A DNA stretch of 64,000 bases. Source: Planotetraspora silvatica (GTDB lineage: Bacteria; Actinomycetota; Actinomycetes; Streptosporangiales; Streptosporangiaceae). The stretch covers positions 184,426 through 248,425 of the forward strand of contig NZ_BOOQ01000026.1 of assembly GCF_016863315.1 (NCBI RefSeq), written 5' to 3'. Numbering within the stretch: position 1 is the stretch's first letter; every line of letters begins with the position of its first letter. The position numbers and the translations under genes are program-made. The notes beneath the pieces were generated by a model, which saw only the letters and a list, made by a program, of their open reading frames with translations, was not told the DNA's origin and searched no databases. Shown here piece after piece: positions 15,702 through 24,818 of this stretch.

Positions 15702-17808
15702 TCTTCGGCAGATGGGCCATGAGGACCGGTGCGAGGAACTGGGCGTACTGCTTGGTCATGTGGCCCTCGTCCCGGTAGACGAGCAGGTTGCCGACGACCG
15801 GCGGACAGGTGCCCGCCGTGCCGCAGAACCACGCGGTCGGGTCGATCACCTTGATCTTGGCCTTCTTCGCCGCGGCGGCGATGGCGCTGCGGCGGGCCGG
15901 TGAGTGCAGGGCCTTCGGCAGCTTGTTCGTGCACAGGGTCAGGACCCGGGGGTTCTGAGCCAGGCACTCGGGCGCGTCGCTGTTGGGCCAGGGGATGTCC
16001 TGGATCAGAGTCATCTTCGTGCCGCGGGCGTTGATCTGCTTCAGCGTCGTCGCGAAACCCGCGCCCCAGGCGGCCGCGTTGTCGGTGTTCTTGGGGAAGA
16101 TCGTCCCGTCCTCCGACGAGGACATGACGACCAGCGCGGGATGGAGCCTCTTGATCCTCGCGATCGTCTGCTTCCGCCAGGTGTCGCAGCTTTCGTACGC
16201 CTTGCCGGTGCGGACCAGCGTGATCGAGGAGACCTTGCACGAGGCCTTGGTCCACGAGTAGAGCTTCCAGTGGTTATCCAGGGCGAGCCTCTCCATGGAG
16301 GGGAACCAGCTCGCCGCGTGCGAGTCGCCGAAGAGCACGACCACCTTGCTCGACGTGAGGTCGCCGAAGGCGCACTCGGGCATGTCGACGCCGTCATAGC
16401 CCACGTGGCAGCCGTCGTCGTAGACGATCGCCTTGTCGTCCTTCACCGTGGTGAGAGAGGGCGTCAGGTTGCCGGGGAGCCGCTCGGGCGGGACGCCGTC
16501 GCCGATCGCGGACTTCAGGAAGCCCTCGGCGTCCGGCGTCGACGCCGACGCCATCGCGGCCGGCAGGTCCGCGACCTTCGGGCCGTACGGGATCGAGGGG
16601 GGCAGGGTGGCGGCCACCAGGGCGATCACCGCCGCGCCCGCGGACAGGGTGACGCCGAGTGAGATGGCCCGTCCCGGCCGGTTCTTGAAGGCGTGGTGGA
16701 AGCGGACCGGGTTCTCCACCAGGTAAAGGGTGACGGCGGCCAGGATCAGGCCGAGGCCGCAGAGCGCGAGATTGACCTTGAGCGTGCCGTGGAGGCCGAG
16801 TGCGGCGGGGCCGATGACGAGGAGCGGCCAGTGCCAGAGGTACCACCCGTACGACAGGCCGCCGATGCGCTGGAAGGGCGCCAGGCCCAGCAGCAGCCGG
16901 GCGTCGGCGCGTGCCGCCGCCGTGCCGCCCGCGATGACCAGGGCGGTGCCGGCCACCGGCAGGATCGCGTGATAGCCGGGGAAGGGGGTGTCGTTGTCGT
17001 AGACCACCGCCGCGACGACGATCGCGGCCAGGCCCACCCACGTCATGGCCGCGGCGATCCGGCCCGGGGTGCGGGCGAGCCGTGTGGCGGCCAGAGCGAC
17101 GAGCGCTCCCGCGCCCAACTCCCAGATGCGGGTGTGCGAGCCGAAGTACGCCCAGGGGGCCGAGCGCGGGGTGTCCACGATGCTCAGCAGCAGCGACACG
17201 GCCGACAGGACGACGAGCGGAACCGCCAGGTACCGTGTCCGGCTGCTGCGGCCGCCCCTGCTGAGCAGCCAGGCGGAGACGATCAGCAGGAGGGGCCAGA
17301 CGAGGTAGAACTGCTCCTCGACGGCCAGCGACCAGAAGTGCTGGAACGGCGAGGGCGGGGCCCCCTCCTGCAGGTAGTCGGTGCCGGTGATCGCCAGCCG
17401 GAAGTTGATCGCGTAGAGCGTGCTGGCCAGGGCGTCCTTGGTGTATTCGGCGAACCTGACCGGCGTGAGCCACAGCCAGGAGCCGATCACGGTGAACACG
17501 ACCACGATCGTGGAGGCCGGCAGGAGCCGCAGGGCCCGCCGCGCGTAGAAGCGCCGGATCGAGATGCGGCCGGTGGTGTCGAGTTCGCGCAGCAGCAGCG
17601 AGGTGATCAGGAAGCCGGAGATCACGAAGAAGACGTCGACGCCGATGTAACCACCGGCGAACAGGGCCACCCCGGAGTGGCTCAGCACGACGAGCGACAC
17701 CGCGACGGCGCGCAACCCCTCGATGTCGGTCCGCTTGCGGGCGTGAGGAGGGGAAGCGGGCTCAGCGCGCTCGGTTCTTTCCAGTGGCACGGGGGTCACG
17801 TGCGTCAC
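15697..17808 (-). CDS. membrane acyltransferase with C-terminal SGNH domain (OafA/YrhL type)
   Basis: 703 residues from GTG 17808, nine bases after GGGAG. Residues about 30-400 form the multi-helix acyltransferase_3 domain, starting RTDIEGLRAVAVSLVVLSHS with catalytic His44. The C-terminal part is extracytoplasmic and carries LFGDSHAASW (SGNH serine) and the closing DEGH motif. Such proteins O-acetylate cell-wall polysaccharide, peptidoglycan or exported glycans. Target not identifiable. Transcribed alone; the tandem repeat at its stop codon is listed separately. Confidence 0.88.
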   Translation of the reverse strand: MTHVTPVPLERTERAEPASPPHARKRTDIEGLRAVAVSLVVLSHSGVALFAGGYIGVDVFFVISGFLITSLLLRELDTTGRISIRRFYARRALRLLPASTIVVVFTVIGSWLWLTPVRFAEYTKDALASTLYAINFRLAITGTDYLQEGAPPSPFQHFWSLAVEEQFYLVWPLLLIVSAWLLSRGGRSSRTRYLAVPLVVLSAVSLLLSIVDTPRSAPWAYFGSHTRIWELGAGALVALAATRLARTPGRIAAAMTWVGLAAIVVAAVVYDNDTPFPGYHAILPVAGTALVIAGGTAAARADARLLLGLAPFQRIGGLSYGWYLWHWPLLVIGPAALGLHGTLKVNLALCGLGLILAAVTLYLVENPVRFHHAFKNRPGRAISLGVTLSAGAAVIALVAATLPPSIPYGPKVADLPAAMASASTPDAEGFLKSAIGDGVPPERLPGNLTPSLTTVKDDKAIVYDDGCHVGYDGVDMPECAFGDLTSSKVVVLFGDSHAASWFPSMERLALDNHWKLYSWTKASCKVSSITLVRTGKAYESCDTWRKQTIARIKRLHPALVVMSSSEDGTIFPKNTDNAAAWGAGFATTLKQINARGTKMTLIQDIPWPNSDAPECLAQNPRVLTLCTNKLPKALHSPARRSAIAAAAKKAKIKVIDPTAWFCGTAGTCPPVVGNLLVYRDEGHMTKQYAQFLAPVLMAHLPKI

Positions 17809-18140
17809 TGCGCGTTTCTCCCGGCGGCCGGCGCGATGCGCGAAGCGGGAGGGCGTTTCCGGGGAGACGGCATAGCGACAAACCGAAACAGAAAACATCG
17901 ACGCAGGTCAAGCCCTGGCAAACAGGTGTTCCGCCGAAGTTCATACGCGTTTCATATAGGTGGCTACCAAATGTCTACAAGGTGGGGCGAATGGGTCGCG
18001 TGCGTGCTCGACGGGCGCGATCCGCGCGTTGACGAGCAGAGGGCGTCGGCAAAGGGATCGTGGTCTCTGACTACCCTTTTCTCTGCCATGGGCATAACCG
18101 GCACGGCTTGGGGCAATCACGATTTTTGGGGTGAGTGTGG
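17809..18140. other. 332-bp divergent intergenic region
   Basis: Contains the start regions of the divergent acyltransferase and small-protein genes. No conserved RNA, palindrome of note or additional reading frame was recognised. Confidence 0.5.
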
Positions 18141-18416
18141 ATGGACGTGGAAGAGCTCGATTCGTTGTCGGCCAAGGAGTTGCACGACCGCGCCGTGCAC
18201 TACGCCGTACGGCACGGCGATTTCGGTTTCCTCTGGGACCTGCTGAAGCTGATCCCGGCCGCCGAGGCGGCCAGCGGCAACTCCGATGAGACGGCGAACG
18301 ATCTCAGCCGGGTGTCCGCGCTGCTCAGCGATGCGATGGCGGCAGGAGAGGGAGAGCTCGGCGATGCCCTGCGACCCGTCTACGTGGACTACCTGTCCAA
18401 GCATCCTGACGCCTGA
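18141..18416 (+). CDS. small conserved hypothetical protein
   Basis: 91 residues from ATG 18141, six bases after a GGGGTGAG Shine-Dalgarno. Acidic, helical, begins MDVEELDSLSAKELHDRAVHY and has no membrane segment or known catalytic motif. I do not recognise the family. It faces the ferric-reductase-like gene convergently with only 18 bases between stops. Confidence 0.65.
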   Translation: MDVEELDSLSAKELHDRAVHYAVRHGDFGFLWDLLKLIPAAEAASGNSDETANDLSRVSALLSDAMAAGEGELGDALRPVYVDYLSKHPDA

Positions 18417-18434
18417 GGTCCCCCCTGCGGGGGC

Positions 18435-19811
18435 TTAGAGCTCGAAGGGGTCGTGGTGGACGTGCCGGTCGCGCACGCCCGCCTTGCGTAGCTCCGCGTG
18501 GACCCGCCGGACGAGACCGGGGGGACCGCACAGGTAGACGTCGCGGTTCCCGATGCCGGGTACGAGCCGGGCCAGCCCCGGTGCGGTGAGCTCCTCGGGG
18601 ATGTGCCGGCCGTCGGCATCCCCATGAGCGTCGCTTCGCCCGCCGTTCTCCCGGCCGTCGTCGTCCAGCAGGTAGACCAGGCGTGCGCCGCGTGACCTGG
18701 CCAGCTCGTCGAGCTCGTCGCGGAAGACCACCTCGCTGTCCGTCCTGGCCCGGTAGAGGACGACCGTCCCGGGCGGCATCTCCTCGAGCAGGGCCCTGAT
18801 CGGCGTGATCCCGATGCCCGCCGCGATCATCAGAACGTCCTTGTTGACCCGTGCGCCGGCCGTGAAACTCCCGTACGGGCCCTCCACCACGACCCGGGTG
18901 CCGACCCGGACCTCCTGCAGCCCGCGGGTGTGGTCGCCGAGTGCCTTCACCGTCACGCGCAGGCGGCGCCCGTCGGGAGCGGCCGACAGGGAGAAGGGAT
19001 GGGCCTGTCCCCAGTCGCTGCGTGTGAGGAACCGCAGCCACAGGAACTGGCCCGGCTGGACCTGGAACTCGCGCATCCGGCGGCCGCCGATGTGGATCGA
19101 GGTGACGTCCGGCGTCTCCCGGACCACGTCGGACACCCGGAAGCCGTGCCGCGCGACCAGTCTGGCCGGCCGTACGATCCGCCGCCAGACGGCCAGCGTG
19201 AGGGCCGTGCCGTACAGGACGATCCAGGAGACCCTGGCGATTCCCTTGATGTCGGTGGAGATCATGATCGTGTGGGCGAACGCCAGCGCGGTTCCCAGGT
19301 AGGCGTACAGATGCAGGTAGTACCAGGTCTCGTAGCGCATCCGGCGCTTGATCGCGCGGATCGAGGTCAGGCCGATCATCACGATCAGAGCCGTGCCGAC
19401 GTAGGCCGCGAGCAGCCAGGGATAGTCGTAGACGAACCTCATCGTCTGGTCCGCCAGGCTTCTCCCGGCGGCGTGGCCGACGGTGCTGAAGACGATGTGC
19501 GCGGTGATGAACGCGAAGACGGCGGCCCCCAGCCTGCGGTGCCACACCGAGATGAGCCGCGTGTCGAGGACCCTGCTCATGAGGATGAGCTGGACCGCGA
19601 TGAGGTATCCGGCGAGCATCCCGGCCAGCCTGCCGGTGCCGACGAGGGGGTCGGCGGCGAAGCGGCCGCCCGAGTGGACCGCCCAGGGCACGAGTGCCGC
19701 GGCCGCTCCCAGCCAGAAGATCGCCGGCCAGAGCCACGTCGTGGAGGCGCGAGCCGTACCTGCCCGTGAGCGGTCCGCCGGGGCCGCGCCCGTCAAGTCG
19801 GTGTGTGCCAT
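18435..19811 (-). CDS. ferric reductase-like membrane oxidoreductase (FAD/NAD(P) domains)
   Basis: 458 residues. The first 220 hold about six membrane helices with His residues (SVWHRRLG, FITAHIVFS) suited to haem ligation. Next is a ferredoxin-reductase-type FAD domain with HPFSLS, and an NAD(P) domain with GIGITPIRALLEE and the C-terminal VYLCGPPG motif. It should move electrons from cytoplasmic NAD(P)H across the membrane, to ferric iron or oxygen. The gene is divergent from an OmpR-type regulator, which may control it. Confidence 0.87.
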   Translation of the reverse strand: MAHTDLTGAAPADRSRAGTARASTTWLWPAIFWLGAAAALVPWAVHSGGRFAADPLVGTGRLAGMLAGYLIAVQLILMSRVLDTRLISVWHRRLGAAVFAFITAHIVFSTVGHAAGRSLADQTMRFVYDYPWLLAAYVGTALIVMIGLTSIRAIKRRMRYETWYYLHLYAYLGTALAFAHTIMISTDIKGIARVSWIVLYGTALTLAVWRRIVRPARLVARHGFRVSDVVRETPDVTSIHIGGRRMREFQVQPGQFLWLRFLTRSDWGQAHPFSLSAAPDGRRLRVTVKALGDHTRGLQEVRVGTRVVVEGPYGSFTAGARVNKDVLMIAAGIGITPIRALLEEMPPGTVVLYRARTDSEVVFRDELDELARSRGARLVYLLDDDGRENGGRSDAHGDADGRHIPEELTAPGLARLVPGIGNRDVYLCGPPGLVRRVHAELRKAGVRDRHVHHDPFEL

Positions 19812-19954
19812 CCCCCGACCATCGCCGATGGATATGAGGCGGATCTGAACGAGCCACCCGTGGCCGGGGGCGCGATCGGCTGGTGCGCCGCGGATACGGG
19901 CGCCGGCCTGCGGCGTTCCTTCATGAACTTCTCATCGTCTCAGGCCAGGATGGC

Positions 19955-20686
19955 GTGGTGGTCAAGACACGGATGCTGGTCGTGGACGACGATCCGGACG
20001 TACGCGACGCGATCGCGCGCGCCCTTCGCGGGGAGGGATACCGCGTCACGACCGCCGACGACGGCGAGTCGGCGCTCGCCGCGATCACCGGCGGCACGCC
20101 TGAACTCGTGCTGCTCGACGTGCTGATGCCGCGGATCGACGGTCTGGAGGTCTGCCGGAGGCTGCGGGAGAAGGGCAACCGGGTCCCGGTGCTGATGCTG
20201 ACCGCGCTGGAAGAGGTCGGGGACCGGGTGGCCGGCCTCGACGCGGGCGCCGACGACTACCTGGTCAAGCCCTTCGCCGTGGAGGAACTGCTGGCCCGTG
20301 TCCGGGCGCTGCTGCGCCGTACGGGCCCGGCGGAGCCGGCGGCGGGCTTCGCCGACCTGACGCTGCTTCCGGAGAGCAGGCAGGCGAGGAGGGGAGGCCG
20401 GGTCATCGACCTGACGAGGACGGAATACGCCCTGCTCGACCTGTTGATCCGCAACGGCGGACAGGTGCTCACGCGCAAGGTCATCCTGGAGCGGATCTGG
20501 GGGCAGGCCTTCCGTCCCGCGTCCAATTCGCTGGAGGTCTACATCCGCTACCTGCGCAGGAAGACGGAGGCGGCGGGGGAGCCCCGGTTGATCCACACCG
20601 TGCACGGCCTCGGATACGCCCTCAGGGAGACGATCAGGGACACCCTTCGCGACGCGGGCGCGTTCGGAGAGGCGGCCGGGCGCTGA
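19955..20686 (+). CDS. OmpR/PhoB family response regulator
   Basis: About 243 residues from GTG 19955 (GTG 19958 equally possible). Receiver with DDD at 11-13, phosphorylation Asp55 (LLDVLMP) and the conserved Lys in YLVKPF; C-terminal winged helix ending YIRYLRRK...[11 protein letters not shown]. No histidine kinase gene is adjacent, so it is orphan in this window. Divergent from the ferric-reductase-like gene and upstream of osmC. Confidence 0.92.
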   Translation: MVVKTRMLVVDDDPDVRDAIARALRGEGYRVTTADDGESALAAITGGTPELVLLDVLMPRIDGLEVCRRLREKGNRVPVLMLTALEEVGDRVAGLDAGADDYLVKPFAVEELLARVRALLRRTGPAEPAAGFADLTLLPESRQARRGGRVIDLTRTEYALLDLLIRNGGQVLTRKVILERIWGQAFRPASNSLEVYIRYLRRKTEAAGEPRLIHTVHGLGYALRETIRDTLRDAGAFGEAAGR

Positions 20687-20733
20687 TCCCGGCTACGCGA
20701 CCGAGGTCGATCCTTCCCCAGTAGGGTGACGTC

Positions 20734-21120
20734 ATGGCATTCGTCCACGTTGAGCGCACCGAAGATGGATTCGTCGCCCGTAACGATCGGGGCGCGGAGA
20801 TCACCATGGGCACGTCGGAGGGCCGGTTCAGCCCGCTGGAACTGCTGCTCGCGGCCGTGGGCGGATGCAACATCATGACCGTCGAGCCCCTCACCGCCCA
20901 GCGGGGCCACCGGCTCGTACGGCTGGCCATGGATGTGACGTCCGAGAAGGCCGGCCCCACCCAACTGGAGTCCGTCACGGTCACCTACGACGTCGAGGCG
21001 CCGTCCGAGGAGGCCCGGGAGGTCTTCGAGTCGGTGGCGCAGCGGGTCCACGAGCGGCACTGCATCGTGAGCCGTTCACTCGAGCGGGGCACCGAGGTCC
21101 GCATCGTCCTCAACGGGTAG
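20734..21120 (+). CDS. OsmC family protein
   Basis: 128 residues. The two redox cysteines of OsmC/Ohr proteins are present: Cys45 in AVGGCNIMT and Cys110 in ERHCIVS. The family comprises cytoplasmic thiol peroxidases that remove organic hydroperoxides or related oxidants. It follows the response regulator by 47 bases and may share its transcript. Confidence 0.9.
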   Translation: MAFVHVERTEDGFVARNDRGAEITMGTSEGRFSPLELLLAAVGGCNIMTVEPLTAQRGHRLVRLAMDVTSEKAGPTQLESVTVTYDVEAPSEEAREVFESVAQRVHERHCIVSRSLERGTEVRIVLNG

Positions 21121-21399
21121 TCCCGCCTGACCCGCGTTCACCCGTTGGTCCCGACAGTCTCCGCGTCCGCCGAGGGCGGATCGAGCGGATCGATGTGACG
21201 AGTTCCACATCCGCCCGGCCGGGTGTTCTTCCGAGTGGTTGCTCTGAGTGGGTTTCGTGGGCGGGAAATCGGGGATTCCAGGGCCCCGGCTTCGTCGTGG
21301 GGGGTGTCGCTTGACCGTGTCGCACCTGGTCAACGCCGGATGTAGGCCGAAAATCCACCTGTCGATGACGAGTTCATGACAACCACGGCGCTAGTGTGG

Positions 21400-21565
21400 T
21401 AGCAGGTCGAGAGGACCAGTTGAAGCTTTACCGAAGGACGCGGAGGGGGAACCGCGTCCGGCAACAAGCGGGGGCCTGCCGGTGCCTTTGGGGAGGGCAT
21501 GACTGGCGGAACCGCTTCAGCCGAGGCCGGACAGTTGGGGGACTGTCCGGCCTCGGCGTTTTTTT
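21400..21565 (+). ncRNA. candidate small RNA with G-rich loops and intrinsic terminator
   Basis: A region of about 165 bases between osmC and the RlpA-like gene folds into successive hairpins: GGACGCGG/CCGCGTCC (21436-21459, loop AGGGGGAA), CCGGCA/TGCCGG (21458-21482, loop containing GGGGG), and the terminator (loop TGGGGG). A possible -10 TAGTGT lies at 21392-21397. No reading frame with a Shine-Dalgarno is evident. I could not match it to 6S, 6C, SRP, RNase P, tmRNA or a known riboswitch. Confidence 0.45.
21520..21565 (+). terminator. strong Rho-independent terminator
   Basis: A perfect 16-bp stem, GCCGAGGCCGGACAGT with ACTGTCCGGCCTCGGC, loop TGGGGG, followed by seven T. It is far from any protein stop codon (400 bases after osmC), which is why a non-coding transcript is proposed. 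Confidence 0.92.
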
Positions 21566-22383
21566 ATGCCCCAAATCTGTCGAACGTGGCGGCCCGTGGT
21601 CGTCCGCCACTGGCAGGGTCCTGGAACCCATGCGGCCGCTGACGATCGTCGTTCTCTCCGGACGGCCCATGCCGTCATCTACTCCCGCACCCGGGCGATG
21701 CCCATGCTCGCCCGGCGAGGCGTCGCGGGCGGACGGCGGGCCGATGCGGCGACTGCTCATCCGTTCTCGCGCGAGGTTCAGCGATCGGCGTGGCCGGCCT
21801 TGGGGGCTTTGCCCAATCGGGGCGGTGACCAGACGTGGCCTGACGAGCCCGTTACCCGGGCCGCTTTTACCCTCTCCATGCCGATGTGTGCCCACCCTCT
21901 TTCCTGACCGAGCCCCTGACTTGCTCTTTGCCCGGAGGGCTTTGCCTCGGTACGCCGTCGTACTCAGGTGATGGGGGCTTCTGTCGCGTTGAATCAGGCC
22001 TTGTGGCCGTCTGAGCTCGTGGTCTCCCCTTGGGAGAAGCGGTAGATCTTCTGGGTGTTATGGGGGATTTACTTGGTTCTATCCTGACTTGTCTTGTAGA
22101 GTCCCAATTGCTACCGACCGGTGGCTGCAAGTCCAGGAGAAGAGATCAGCGGTGGGTGACCCCACCAGCGGCCTTCACTCCAGATCCTTTCGGACCACGT
22201 CTGACATACGGCGGCCTCACGGCCTGTCCTCATAGCTTCCGCGCCTGAGCGTGTGTCTCGCGGGCGATCGATTTATCTCGCCCGGCCAAGCGACCCGCGT
22301 CCACGGCCAGTCCGAACCGCAAGGTTCGATCGCCGACGCAAAGTCGCTCATCCGTCGTCTCACGAAAGATCCCCAGGCTTTCC
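21566..22383. other. 818-bp region without a recognised gene
   Basis: No frame has coding-like codon use or a convincing start. Short hairpins occur at 22023-22037 (TCTCCC/GGGAGA) and 22151-22166 (GGTGGG/CCCACC). It probably includes a long 5' leader for the RlpA-like gene. The motifs of the c-di-AMP riboswitch, often found before wall-hydrolase genes in actinomycetes, were looked for and not found. Confidence 0.5.
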
Positions 22384-23028
22384 ATGAAGACCTTTCTCGA
22401 TCCGCGTACCAAGGCCGTAGCCGGCCTGTGTACCAACGCCGTCCGTGACCTGTTCGGCAAGGGTGTCCGCGAAGTGCGCGCCCACCGGACCGTGTCGTCC
22501 GTGACCTCCGTGGCGTGCGCCGCCATCATCGGCGCCTCCATCATGGGTGCCGCGCCGGTCGTGAAGCCGGCGGTGAACGAAACCCTCGCCGCCGCTCCGG
22601 CGGGCGTCGAGAACGAGCAGGTTCTCCTGCGGGGCTCGACGAGCGGTTCGTACTTCTGGGACGACGGTTCGGGCCGGCTGGGGGACACCGGGCAGCCCGC
22701 GATCGGCAAGCCCATGCAGCAGGGCCTGTTCGCCAGCCCCAGCTGGCCGCTCGGCACCGAGGGCTACGTCTTCTACAACGGCCGCAGGGCGAAGTTCTTC
22801 ATCGGCGACCGCGGCCCCGGCACCCCCTCGAACGACGGCGTCATGCTCGACATCGACGGCAAGACCTTCGCCGATCTCGTCGGCGCCAGCTGGAATTCCG
22901 ACACGCTCACGGTCGGCAGCTCCCAGGGGCACATCCCGGTGGAGTACGTGGTGACCAAGTGGGGCGACGGTCCCGGCAAGAGGGGTACTCCGGTCCCCTT
23001 CTCCAGCGGTGCGTGGAGCAGCAGCTGA
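22384..23028 (+). CDS. secreted RlpA/expansin-like double-psi beta-barrel protein
   Basis: 214 residues. An unusually long basic n-region (about 33 residues) precedes the hydrophobic segment SVTSVACAAIIGASIMG, with cleavage likely near residue 60-75. The mature part begins with GSYFWDDGSGRLGD and contains SWPLGTEGYVFYNGRRAKFF, then GDRGPG, MLDIDGKTFADL and HIPVEYVV. This order matches the double-psi beta-barrel of RlpA and expansins, including the DRGP aspartate. A wall-binding or lytic role is inferred. The Shine-Dalgarno is weak. Confidence 0.65.
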   Translation: MKTFLDPRTKAVAGLCTNAVRDLFGKGVREVRAHRTVSSVTSVACAAIIGASIMGAAPVVKPAVNETLAAAPAGVENEQVLLRGSTSGSYFWDDGSGRLGDTGQPAIGKPMQQGLFASPSWPLGTEGYVFYNGRRAKFFIGDRGPGTPSNDGVMLDIDGKTFADLVGASWNSDTLTVGSSQGHIPVEYVVTKWGDGPGKRGTPVPFSSGAWSSS

Positions 23029-23117
23029 GCCTGTCGCGGCGCCCTTTGCGAGACTCCCGCACCTGATTTCCGATGTGCGTGCCGTCCTCGGGGCTGCTAA
23101 GGTTACCCACGTCGCAG

Positions 23118-23191
23118 GCGCCGCTAGCTCAGTTGGTTAGAGCAGCTGACTCTTAATCAGCGGGTCCGGGGTTCGAGTCCCTGGCGGCGCA
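23118..23191 (+). tRNA. tRNA-Lys (anticodon CTT)
   Basis: Complete cloverleaf: acceptor GCGCCGC/GCGGCGC, D-stem GCTC/GAGC, anticodon stem GCTGA/TCAGC with loop CTCTTAA, T-stem CGGGG/CCCTG with loop TTCGAGT, discriminator A. CCA is not encoded. The anticodon CTT reads AAG, the main lysine codon in high-GC genomes. Confidence 0.96.
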
Positions 23192-23200
23192 CTTCGCAGA

Positions 23201-23246
23201 AGACCGGCGCATTCCTCGTTCAATCGAGGGGTGCGCCGGTCTTTTT
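23201..23246 (+). terminator. Rho-independent terminator after tRNA-Lys
   Basis: AGACCGGCGCA (23201-23211) pairs perfectly with TGCGCCGGTCT (23232-23242); an inner stem TCCTCG/CGAGG(G) may extend it. A run of five T follows. Confidence 0.9.
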
Positions 23247-23453
23247 CGTGCCCGGCTGTTTTTTCGTGCCCGGACTCCGCGGCCCTCGCCCGTCACGAGC
23301 ACGTACTCGCCGAAGATCGTGACGCTCCTGCCCGGACTCGTCACTTCTGGTGCGTGGTTCACGGATTGATCGGACATATCCCAGGGGAGCCTTCGCGTGG
23401 TAACGGTAAAGGCTGAAGATCCGCTGCATCCCTGACCGACTGAGAGGTGCCCG

Positions 23454-23975
23454 GTGGCGGAGTTCGTGCCTGGACAGACCGCGCTCGTGGTCCACGTGCC
23501 TGAGGCGGAAGCCGTGGTGAGCGCCTGGCGGCGGCGGTTCGACTCCTCCGCCGCCCTCGGGGTCCCCGCGCACGTGACGGTGCTCTACCCCTTCCTCGAC
23601 GCCGACCGCGTCGACGCCGAGGTCGTGGCCGCTCTGGGGGAGGTGTTCGCCGCCCATGACGCGTTCGAGGCGCGGTTCTCCACCTGTGGCCGCTTCCCTG
23701 ACGTGATCTACCTGGCCCCCGACCCTGACGGCCCGTTCCGGGAGCTGACCGAGGCGGTCGCGGCGCGCTGGCCCGAGGCTCCGCCGTACGGCGGGCGGTT
23801 CGAGGACGTCATGCCGCACCTGACCGTGGCCGAGGGCGTGGCCCCCGATGTCCAGGACATGATCGAGGCCGATTTGGCCGGGCGGTTGCCGGTGATCACT
23901 CGCGTCCGTGCCGTGGCGCTGGAGACCTACGACGGAGCGCTGTGGAAGGAGACGGCCTCCTTCCCGCTCGGGTGA
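23454..23975 (+). CDS. 2'-5' RNA ligase superfamily protein (LigT-like)
   Basis: 173 residues from GTG 23454. Two HxT motifs, His40-Val-Thr42 (HVTVL) and His122-Leu-Thr124 (HLTVAEG), form the active site of the 2H phosphoesterase superfamily. Such enzymes hydrolyse 2',3'-cyclic phosphates or ligate RNA; the physiological substrate here is unknown. Confidence 0.85.
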   Translation: MAEFVPGQTALVVHVPEAEAVVSAWRRRFDSSAALGVPAHVTVLYPFLDADRVDAEVVAALGEVFAAHDAFEARFSTCGRFPDVIYLAPDPDGPFRELTEAVAARWPEAPPYGGRFEDVMPHLTVAEGVAPDVQDMIEADLAGRLPVITRVRAVALETYDGALWKETASFPLG

Positions 23976-24051
23976 TCAAGTGCTGTGAGCACGGTTTTGT
24001 CGGTCGGGCCGATCAGACTCGGCAGGGTCTTCCCCGATCCTGGAGGTCACG

Positions 24052-24744
24052 ATGGCGAGGCGTAGATCGCCGGTGCGGAAGCGGGGGCGCGGCAGGCGAG
24101 GCGCGCGCGGGAACGGCGTGGTGTGGGCGTCGGCTGTCGTGGTCGTGCTCATCGCGGTGACCGAGGCCGTGAGAGCCATGGGGTGGGCGTTACTGCTCGC
24201 GATCGCCGTCGTGGTCGTCGTCCTGCCGGTCGCCGCCTTTCTCGTGATCCGCCGAATGGGGGCGAGCTACCGCAAGGACGCGCTGCGGAGGGCCGGGCTC
24301 GACCGGCTCGATCCACGGCGGTTCGAGGAACTCGCCGCCGAGTTGTTGCGCCGGGACGGCTTCCGCAAGGTGAGCGTCATCGGGGGAGCGGGAGACCGGG
24401 GCGTCGACGTGCTCGGCGTCGCTCCGGACGGCGCGCGCTACGCGATCCAGTGCAAGTACTACACGCGTGCGGTGGGCCCCGGGCAGGTGCGTGACTTCGT
24501 CGGGGCCCTGCAGGCCAGGCCGTACCGGGATCATCGCGGTGTCCTGATCACCTCCCACCACCTCAGTGCGGAGGCGGCCAGGACGGCGCGGGATCACGAT
24601 GTGGTCGTCATCGACCGCGAGCGGCTGGGCGACTGGCTGCTCGACGCCTACCGCCTCGGGCCGGGCGGGCGGTCACCGGCCTGGCTGGCCAGGTTGCGCC
24701 GTGGCCGGGAGGCCGCCGAAGGCTCCCCGCATCCCGGACCGTGA
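24052..24744 (+). CDS. membrane-anchored Mrr-like restriction endonuclease
   Basis: 230 residues; ATG set by GGAGG. Basic N-terminus, two membrane helices at about 22-40 and 44-66, then an Mrr_cat nuclease domain at about 85-200 with FEELAAELL (Glu), RGVDVLG (Asp119) and IQCKYY (Gln133, Lys135), the PD-(D/E)xK core. The Mrr family cuts modified DNA, but membrane-anchored versions are common in actinomycetes and their role is uncertain. No partner methylase or helicase is adjacent. Confidence 0.85.
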   Translation: MARRRSPVRKRGRGRRGARGNGVVWASAVVVVLIAVTEAVRAMGWALLLAIAVVVVVLPVAAFLVIRRMGASYRKDALRRAGLDRLDPRRFEELAAELLRRDGFRKVSVIGGAGDRGVDVLGVAPDGARYAIQCKYYTRAVGPGQVRDFVGALQARPYRDHRGVLITSHHLSAEAARTARDHDVVVIDRERLGDWLLDAYRLGPGGRSPAWLARLRRGREAAEGSPHPGP

Positions 24745-24818
24745 GCCGAGGAAGGGCGGTGGTGTGATGGGGCAGGCCACGGTGATCGGCCGATCGCCGT
24801 CCGGGAAGGGGTTCGACG

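Noticed and set aside
21400..21565. 6C RNA
   Set aside because: 6C RNA has CCCCCC in its loops; here loops are G-rich on the transcribed strand given by the terminator.
22100..22383. c-di-AMP riboswitch upstream of the RlpA-like gene
   Set aside because: The conserved GGGGTGAA and CCGAACCCGTCAGCTAACC-type segments are absent.
23118..23191. tRNA-Lys as attachment site of an integrated element
   Set aside because: No integrase gene and no duplicated tRNA 3' end nearby; flanking genes are ordinary.
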